From positions 1 to 27,027 of the forward strand of contig CAXKVV010001881.1 of the NCBI GenBank assembly GCA_964058805.1: 27,027 nt of DNA, read 5' to 3'. Position numbers and translations under genes: made by a program. A model generated the notes under the pieces. The model had not been told where the DNA came from. It did no database searches and saw only the letters and a list, made by a program, of their open reading frames with translations. Source of the stretch: Schoenoplectus triqueter. Taxonomy: Eukaryota; Streptophyta; Magnoliopsida; Poales; Cyperaceae. Positions 20,517-27,027 of the stretch are shown here, in pieces; the first letter of the stretch is position 1; every line of letters begins with the position of its first letter.

Positions 20517-20760
20517 TGAGATATCTTCAACAAATAAAAGAAAGAAAGAAAAATAAATTAATCATCTAGAAAAATATGAATATGCAGCAAGATTATTATA
20601 CTAAATATGAGAAAACTGTCAATTTGCTAAATAATTTTACTTAAAATGGAGGCTATGATGAATATAGGTTGAAATTTGTGTGTTGTAATAGGAGACTTAT
20701 GATGAATATATAGGATATATGAAACTTGTGTGCTGCAAGGCATTATATTTATAGTAGAAT
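20517..20760 (-). promoter_or_regulatory. Promoter and duplicated 5' leader of the zinc-finger gene
   Basis: On the minus strand a good TATA box, TATAAATATA, lies at 20753-20744, which would place transcription start near 20715 and give a leader of about 200 bases. Within or just around that leader is an imperfect direct repeat: 20699-20738 and 20655-20688 both read (plus strand) ATGATGAATATA, then a gap of variable length, then GAAA.TTGTGTG and TG.AA. Confidence 0.6.
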
Positions 20761-22580
20761 CGGCCAGCGCGCGTAGGATAAGGTTTATGCACATAAATAT
20801 TTAAATTAAATTTTAATTTCCATTTCTTGTGCATGAATATTGAGCTTGCGAAGTTGTATCTGAGATCAAGATTTATATCAGAGTCAATGAAAATAATCCG
20901 TTCAGATAATATCTTAGCAGGCGACAACTTTTTGCGATCTAATTACTTCCGTGCATTCTCCCATTTGTCTACATCAATTAATGAGTCAATTATTTCTGAT
21001 TAAATTTATATTTTTAGTCATAAATGAATATCCAAGATACATACAACATATAATGGTAACTCCACCAATTTTAGTTAGTAGTGTCATCATTGAAATATAT
21101 TATAATTCATCATCATTATATTATTTTGTATTATTTATATATTGTCTATCTAAATCATCATTCAGAATATTAATGTTACGTTTTTAGGTCAACGGGGAAA
21201 AATACTTTCAATTTTGTTTAAAAGAAAATTTTAGGAAAACAACAACTTTTCTTTTTAATTAAAAGTTTGGTAAATTAATTGGAAAATATATTTTTTTTCG
21301 TACTTGCTATTGACAAACTTAAAAACAATGAACATGTATATAATAATAAGATTTATGGTGTACACAGATCTTTAGGAGATGCACCATTTTATTTAAAATT
21401 CAACTTGATGATCAAACTATTGCATTTTATTTGTACAATGAATTGCACATTGAGTATCAAATATCGAGATACACTGAACGAATTTAGACATGTTGTAATA
21501 TTAGGTAAGAAACAATTGTTCATACTTTTAATTAATCTTTTACTTGAACACAATTGTTATTGTCATAATTGATGAATAAAACATACAAAAAAGAAAGATC
21601 TGTCGATCGATCTGAAAATGGTGACAACAAATTAATATCAAGGTCTGTCAAAATTGAAAAGAAATATATTGTGTATATGCTCATTGGACGTTATGAATGC
21701 AATATCTGAAGGAAATTATAATTGGAGAAATATTTATTTCAGATATCGAAGAAGTTTTTTGTGAGAATTATAATTGTGTTTACCATTATAATTGTGTTTA
21801 CCATCATATAATTGGAGAAATATTTATTTCTCAATAGAAAAGTACACAAAAATCAACTAGTTTAAGCATGTTGAGCTTAATAGGATATCTCAATTGATAT
21901 CAAAATTTGAATTGCATTGAGAAAGTATTAGTTGTATATTATAAAACAATATTAATCCTAGCTATCAGCTAAGAGGAAATTTTTTTATTGTCAAATATGA
22001 ATTTGAAGTGAAGATTAATTCTCAGTATTATGTACCAAACTAAATTACCTTGCTGATTTTTTTCTATGTACATTTGCTTTTTCTGGTTACCACAATTTAT
22101 TTATTTGTAGATGGTCAAAAATTGAATATTATCGATGAAAATAATCCCGTTTGCTTCGTTCCTTTGGTTGCAACATCATCACATCAAGCCTCTTAGTCTT
22201 GTAAAAAAGAATCTTATTAAAAATTAAAGTCAAGCCAAGAACAATGATAGAGCGATACAATTTTTTTTATCAAACTCTTAAGCAATAAGAAAATCATCTC
22301 GAATCAAGTTTGAACGTGTTAAACCATTTCATGAATTAAAAGCAACCATATCTAAGGGATATATATACTTTAAATCTCTCTCTATGATGAAATATGAAGC
22401 AAATATGTAATTAAAATATAAATTAATATCGTTCGGAGATTATCAGGGTGCTTATTCATATATTATACCACAAAAAGCACGCACTGACGTCATGCATTAA
22501 TTATACAACAGATTAAGTTAAGATGGGAATAAAGATGAAAGTCTTGAATAAGCAAATGAGCATTATGGAAAGGAAGACGC
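20761..22580. other. AT-rich intergenic DNA, no gene seen
   Basis: Short frames at 20951-21187 and 21279-21572 are low-complexity and match nothing I recognise. The only structure is a local duplication at 21718-21830. Confidence 0.5.
21718..21830. repeat. Local direct and tandem repeats
   Basis: A 23-bp phrase (ATAATTGGAGAAA then TATTTATTTC) occurs at 21718-21740 and 21808-21830, 90 bp apart. Between them an 18-bp unit TTATAATTGTGTTTACCA is repeated exactly in tandem at 21768-21785 and 21786-21803. Confidence 0.9.
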
Positions 22581-22702
22581 TATTTACACTGAAAATTTTA
22601 CCCCGCGCACTGAACAAATTTTTTTTTAGTATCATTAGAAGGGTTATAATTGTCCAAAAAAACTTTCGTTTGGTGTATTGAGTAAAATTTTCGGTGTAAA
22701 TA
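22581..22702. mobile_element. Small MITE flanked by TA
   Basis: The element 22583-22700 (118 bp) has inverted ends TTTACACTGAAAATTTTAC on the left and the same with C for T read inward from the right (18 of 19). They are flanked by TA at 22581-22582 and 22701-22702. A TA duplication and small size fit a Stowaway (Tc1/mariner) MITE, but a 2-bp flank is weak evidence. Inner sequence continues the inverted similarity for a further 10-15 bases. Confidence 0.65.
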
Positions 22703-22807
22703 ACAATACGTTACACACTGCCATGAATATTTTCATGGCTTCAATAATAACTGGAAAATAAAATATCATTCCTAGTATGGAGTTTACAAATAAACTAGTT
22801 TATTCAA

Positions 22808-23098
22808 CTAAAGACGAAAAGTGAGATCAAGCTTGGTGCATGTCTCATCATTTCCATCTTTGTTATCACTTGCTTTCTCATCGGTATGCTTCATGGTCAA
22901 TGCGACAGAGGGCCCCGCCATAGTTCTTCCAGCTTCCTTTGCGTTTTCTCCTTCTATGATAGAGGATGGCGGATTTGTCTCAGCTTGATTCACAATCTTT
23001 GTTGTGCTCATACCCTCACCATCATGAGCAAAAAAATCATAAATTTGAGGTTCATATCTTGGTTTCTTTTGTATATATCGATGAATGAGTGGCGTATT
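22808..23098 (-). pseudogene. 5'-truncated paralogue of the C2H2 zinc-finger gene
   Basis: The minus strand reads a C-terminal fragment collinear with the intact gene at 19788-20516: IQKKPRYEPQIYDFFAHD corresponds to VQQVKTYAEPRMYDFFAAE, and the tail ends KLDLTFRL where the intact protein ends HDLTLCL. A preceding GPSVALTMKH matches VPSNAITPKH. The zinc finger and N-terminal half are absent. Homology stops at about 23085-23098, exactly where transposon-like sequence begins. The EAR motif has lost one Leu (LDLTF). An open frame continues a further 16 residues into the transposon and begins with Met, but nothing supports expression. Confidence 0.75.
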
Positions 23099-23239
23099 CA
23101 GGAAGGGACGAAGCCAAAATTTTCGTATGGGGTAGGCGAGATACAAATTACGTTGCTAGAATATTACAATTGAACCCCTATATGTAACTTCTGTGCGATT
23201 GGGAGGGGAGCACCCCCAGTCCCCTTATCTTTGCACCTG
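23099..23239. mobile_element. Degenerate hAT-like transposon fragment at the pseudogene breakpoint
   Basis: The left end reads CAGGAAGGGACGAAGCC, resembling the CAGGGGCGGAGCC ends of plant hAT-like elements. The right part contains the GGGAGGGGAGCACCCCCAG palindromic block typical of the opposite end and finishes GCACCTG. A pentamer GTATT occurs on both sides, but no 8-bp duplication was found. It interrupts the zinc-finger relic, although sequence beyond it (to about 23340) no longer resembles the gene. Confidence 0.5.
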
Positions 23240-23965
23240 TATTTAGGGACAAATTTGGTTAGATGGTGTTGTGATCCAGTTTCATAGACAAATTCAATTT
23301 TTTGAATGCAAGTGTATATATTGCCACATCAGCATTTTCAAACTTAATGACTTATTTTAGGAAAGATTAATGTAGTACATCATAATTAAACGAAACTGGT
23401 CCAATTGGGTCAGGAGCGCTGCCATTAATTTCATGTCATTCACCTATCATATCTTAATTGATAAGTTCATTTATCTGGGAGCTAATTTCAAGCTGTTCGC
23501 TTATCATATCTCAATTGATAAATTAGTCTATTCAGAAACTATGTACTCAGCAATTCTTATTAGGCAGCACAACCGAAGGATTTAATGAATACTACTTCAG
23601 ATTCAATGTTTCTTGATTTCAGGCTTAGATCTTGTATATATACTGAATTTGTTTTCATTATTACTGGGATTTTCATTCATTATACGCTTATTTCTCTTTT
23701 GCTGTTATAGACCAAATTAAAAGGAAAATTAATAATATATTCTTGGAAGAAAACTAGTAATTAACATGTACGCCCTATTTTCTAAAAAAAAGTCTCCAAA
23801 TTATACCAGTAACAAAATTTCCGGACCAACAAATAATTATGACAAGGAAATTTTCTGAAGAATATTCAGGCCTCCATTTGTTTTTAATTCCATTATGATA
23901 TCTATATGCATCTTCTAATGTTAATTAATTATATATCATGCATGCAAAGACTTAAACAACGATCG
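23240..23965. other. AT-rich intergenic DNA with one local duplication
   Basis: No zinc-finger codons or other coding similarity are found. A diverged direct repeat of about 46 bp, sharing TAATTTCA and TATCATATCTCAATTGATAA-like sequence, lies at 23424-23470 and 23481-23526. Confidence 0.5.
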
Positions 23966-24316
23966 TAACGGTCACTATAACCCCGCTATGATATTTTTGC
24001 AACAGTCACTATAACACTGCTATGATATTTTCACAAAAAAAATAACTATAACCCCGCTATGACGTTTTCGCAACAATCACTATAACCCCGCTATGATGTT
24101 TTTGCAACAGTGATTATAACACTAGTATGATATTTTCACAATGGTAACTATATATAACCCCGCTATGACGTTTTCGCAACGGTCACTATAACCCCGCTAT
24201 GATGTTTTTGCAACAGTGATTATAACACTGGTATGATATTTTCGCAATGATAACTATATATAACCCCGCTATGACGTTTTCGCAACGGTCACTATAACCC
24301 CGCTATGACATTCTTG
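23966..24316. repeat. Minisatellite: ten ~34-bp units with a three-unit higher-order period
   Basis: Ten units start at about 23966, 24000, 24034, 24071, 24105, 24139, 24177, 24211, 24245 and 24283. The basic unit is CAACGGTCACTATAACCCC followed by GCTATGATGTTTTTG. Units are 34-38 bp. Every third unit is a variant with an extra TATA (AACTATATATAACCCC), so blocks of three repeat with a period of exactly 106 bp (24071 to 24177 to 24283); the first block is 105 bp and more diverged. The array has no coding potential, and its repeats directly adjoin, so it is not a spacer array. Confidence 0.95.
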
Positions 24317-25189
24317 AAAGATAAGCACTGTGATACTATCAGTTTTTGTCCATAATTTAGTGCATGACATAATAAAGGCGTGTAGATAACAGTTATTTCT
24401 GTTTACTATCATTAGTTAATTAACTATATTGATTAATGAGAACCAAATGCTTTCTAAACTAATTAAAAAGTAGATTAGTTTAAAGAAATAATTTTGTTCA
24501 TTTACATGAAATAAAAAAATTCTTGGAATTTCAGGTAACAGCTTAATTTTTCATTCTTTGTTTTGTTTGTTGATTCATTCTGGGGTTGATTAGGATAAAA
24601 ATGGATCTACGATGGTCAAATCATATATGTATCCTTCTTAATTAATTTTTCCGATGTATACAGAATAAACTTCAATACGGATTAGCTCCAAATTACACAA
24701 ATACGAACATGAATATAGATTCAAATAAAAATATAATTTGGAAGTAATTTTAATTTGTTTATAAATTTCATCAAATTTATTATGAAATGTTTTTTCCATG
24801 CTAGTAAAATTTTGCTTAAATATAAACGTTATACAAAAATAAAAAAATCATAACTATGCCCACGCAACTTATATATAAGCCATATATGCTCCCCTCTACC
24901 TTTCTTATGCAACAGAGAAGTATATATTTGCAATAGTAAGCAATGGATTACTATTCATGTGCTGGATTCCTGGTATATGCAACTCTGGGCAAATAGCAGG
25001 GGTGCAGAACATATCAGATCCAGACTCTAATTATATCAATAGCGTGCTTCTTTAGGCCTATGGATCAGGCCCAAAATTAAGTTCTTCAACTTCTCAAGCA
25101 AGTTGTTTTATTCTTGGGTTATTGACCGATTTCGTATGCATTGGGCTCGTTTGATTTTGAATTTATATTGGGCTCAGACTTGAGTGTAG
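24317..25189. other. Intergenic DNA with a promoter-like motif
   Basis: No gene is supported. TATATAA at 24872-24878 lies about 65 bases before an ATG (24943) that opens only 17 codons, starting MDYYSCAGFL; a GT follows the CTG of the tenth codon and might be a donor, but no second exon is recognised. Confidence 0.35.
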
Positions 25190-25408
25190 CAGTGTAAAAA
25201 TACGATCTCTAGTTGACCCTTAGTTTTTGAAAAATAATATTTTTTTTGAACTAAAATTTTGTTAATTTCACCCACTAAATTTATTAGGTAGGAATCTATG
25301 TTAAATTGTTTATTTTTTTTATTTGGTATACGAATAACTAATGAATTTGAATCTGATAAATTATTATAATCTGATTATTGTCTCTATCAAAATACTGCAT
25401 CCGGTACC
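25190..25408. mobile_element. Decayed hAT-type MITE (family H, copy 3)
   Basis: It shares order and sequence with the 15657-16029 element: AGTTGAC near the left end, TTTTTGAAAAATAAT, ATTTTGTTAATTTCAC, then AACTAATGAATTTGAATC with GATAAA, and ATACTGCATCC at the right. The left terminus is eroded and about 150 bp of the interior is shorter. No target duplication is recognisable. Confidence 0.65.
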
Positions 25409-25877
25409 TAATCGAAATATTTTTTTATAGAATGAATAGTCTAAACTCAATTTCAAATTTTGAATGCTGCAACACAACAATAATAATAAAGCTTTTTATC
25501 CCAAATAAATTATGATAGACTAGAAATGAAATTAAATCCAAAATCAAAATCAAAGCCTTTAATCCCAAATTTTGAAGGTTTAACACAAATTTAAAAAAAA
25601 AACAATAAGTGTCAACTGTTAAGGAAGTTGACTAAATAAAAAAGAAAAAGGCAAAAGGCACCGTGTTGATTAAGTCTCTGTAAAAGTAGGCGGAAATTTT
25701 CACCACTCCAACATAAAAGAAGCACAGTTCAACATTGTTGCTACAGGGTTAGGCATAGACTTCTCTCCCCTCTGCATGATCAAGTGCAATTGTGCAAACA
25801 AATGCCAGAAAATGTTGGGCTCTTTTGCGAGCCCATACCAGTAATAACAAGGCTAAAATTATGCGTATCTTGAAAAA
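25409..25877. other. Intergenic DNA, no feature seen
   Basis: AT-rich with no coding segment, RNA gene or defined repeat. Confidence 0.5.
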
Positions 25878-26020
25878 TATTTTGTCAGTTTTTAGTAATA
25901 ATAAGTTTTATTAAATTAATATTATTAAAAATAAGAGTAAAAAATATAAAATTTCAAATATACGAATGGCAGCGCGCCATTGACAGTGGCGCGTTTCATT
26001 ATTTTTACGAAACGCTCCAC
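25878..26020. mobile_element. Hairpin-cassette MITE, half copy (copy 3)
   Basis: It matches one arm of the 26179-26491 element: CAGTTTTTA near the end, TTAAATTAATATTATTAAAA, ATACGAATGGCAGCGCGCC, a short palindrome, then GCGTTTCATTATTTTTACG and AAACGC. The opposite arm is absent, so this is a truncated or half-deleted copy. It lies only about 160 bp from the complete copy. Confidence 0.75.
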
Positions 26021-26178
26021 TTCAGATCAAACACGAAGTTACAGCAACAACGGATAGTTTCCTTAGAAAAAAGACAATATGCATAGTCATAAACGCACAT
26101 GGTCGTACTGCTAGTTTGATGGATCCTCCAAATTATCAGCTTTTGAAGGAACTGAATGATTATCCAGATATTCAGTTT
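26021..26178. other. Spacer between two copies of the hairpin-cassette MITE
   Basis: No gene or repeat was recognised in this 158-bp stretch. Confidence 0.5.
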
Positions 26179-26491
26179 CAAAATTTTGCAGTTTTTATTA
26201 ATAATAATTATTAAAAATGAGAGTGAGAACCGTAAAATTTCAAAAATACGAATGGCAGCGCGCCACTGTCAGTGGCGCGTTTCGTCCAAACCCCGCGTAA
26301 GTGAGATAGAGAGGCGCTGCGTGTTTTGTATATATAAGAAGCAAACGTGCTACTGATAGTGACGCGTTTCGTAAAAATAATGAAACGCGCCACTGACAGT
26401 GGCTCGCTGCCATTCGTATATTTAAAATTTTACTTTTCTCACTTTTATTTTTAATAATATTAATTTAATGAAACATATTATTAAAATTTTG
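26179..26491. mobile_element. Long-inverted-repeat MITE, hairpin-cassette family (copy 2, complete)
   Basis: The two arms of about 110 bp are inverted copies. Read inward, both start CAAAATTTT, pass ATTATTAAAAATGAGAGTGAG or ATTATTAAAAATAAAAGTGAG, and reach TACGAATGGCAGCG followed by a GC palindrome and GCGTTTC. Three palindrome cassettes are present: CGCGCCACTGTCAGTGGCGCG with mirror axis at about 26269, a diverged one near 26350-26366, and one at 26386-26404. The centre holds GATAGAGAGGCGCTGCG. AAAATTTTG occurs on both sides of the inner arms (26180-26188, 26483-26491) and could be a 9-bp duplication, but the same sequence is partly shared by the half copy, so it may belong to the element. 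It has no coding capacity. Confidence 0.85.
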
Positions 26492-27027
26492 TTTTAGATC
26501 GGATGGGACTTTATCCAGGCATTCAGCTCATTAGGGTGCCGTTTAAAAAACGCTTTCTTTTTTAAGCTAGCTTTCAGTCTTCTTAGTGCAATTTTTCTGA
26601 ACATGTGCTCTCTTTAGTACAGAATAATAACTTCTCTTTGACCTCTTTTGTCTTGATCTAATAAATCTCTGTTTGATTCATTCAGGCACCTCTACTGCTG
26701 AATTATGCTTCCTTAGTTATTTCTCATGGATTAACATAACCGAACATGAGCTCCTTAATCGAAATCAATCATAATGTTCAATCCTCACTGTATTGTCGAA
26801 TATACTCGTACTTTTTGACATATTTCAATCAATTCAATCTGATAACCAATTATTCAATTGTAATATAAATATTATAAATGTATGATCAATTTGAAACAAA
26901 TTAAAAACCATAAGGACTATTTCAAAACTTCATCAAATTTAATACCATTTGATTAAATATTGAATAATATTTAAATTATAAGAAACACAATCAAACCATA
27001 AGAAACACTTCACTTTATTATTTATTT
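26492..27027. other. AT-rich intergenic DNA to the window end
   Basis: No coding segment, RNA gene or repeat family member was recognised. Confidence 0.5.

Noticed and set aside
23966..24316. CRISPR-like regular repeats
   Set aside because: Repeats directly adjoin with no unique spacers, and the context is a plant chromosome; it is a minisatellite.
24943..24996. 17-codon ORF after a TATA motif
   Set aside because: Too short, with no recognisable product or second exon; kept only as a note in the intergenic entry.

Overview
This is nuclear DNA of a flowering plant. It is AT-rich and gene-poor, it contains an intron-bearing Aux/IAA gene and a Q-type (QALGGH) C2H2 zinc-finger gene, and it is packed with small non-autonomous DNA transposons and LINE debris. 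I cannot name the species from the sequence. Only two genes look intact, both on the minus strand: an Aux/IAA auxin co-repressor in five coding exons (13362 down to 11184, 298 residues modelled) and a single-exon one-finger C2H2 repressor-type factor (20516 down to 19788, 242 residues). Two gene relics sit beside them: a 4-coumarate:CoA ligase-like pseudogene on the plus strand (about 1390-3349), and a 5'-truncated paralogue of the zinc-finger gene (about 22808-23098). Layout: 1-1237 is featureless AT-rich DNA. From 1238 to 3876 a broken 4CL-like exon is cut up and flanked by four MITE insertions, two of them with clear 9-bp target duplications and one with a decayed 8-bp duplication. From about 4390 to 7900 there are two LINE remnants, a second Mutator-type MITE and one orphan exon-like segment. 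From 9121 to 9560 there is a hAT-type MITE with a perfect 8-bp duplication. The Aux/IAA locus covers about 10.9-13.6 kb. From 14.1 to 17.2 kb are a microsatellite and several MITEs, including a second copy of the 9.1-kb hAT family. From 17.3 to 18.0 kb is a less AT-rich stretch that I could not explain. The zinc-finger gene with its promoter and duplicated leader is at 19.8-20.75 kb, and its relic paralogue is at 22.8-23.1 kb. A ten-unit minisatellite with a three-unit higher-order period of about 106 bp lies at 23966-24316. The right end holds a third, decayed hAT-family copy and two copies of a long-inverted-repeat element made of nested short palindromes. The two intact genes share no visible pathway. 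Both encode proteins with EAR-type (LxLxL) repression motifs: the Aux/IAA is predicted to repress ARF targets until auxin-triggered degradation through its GWPPI degron, and the zinc-finger protein is predicted to be a DNA-binding repressor. No bacterial-style operon, CRISPR array, rRNA or convincing tRNA is present. The most notable content is the transposon record: at least six families of foldback or terminal-inverted-repeat elements, several with recoverable target-site duplications, which let the order of damage to the 4CL-like gene be partly reconstructed.
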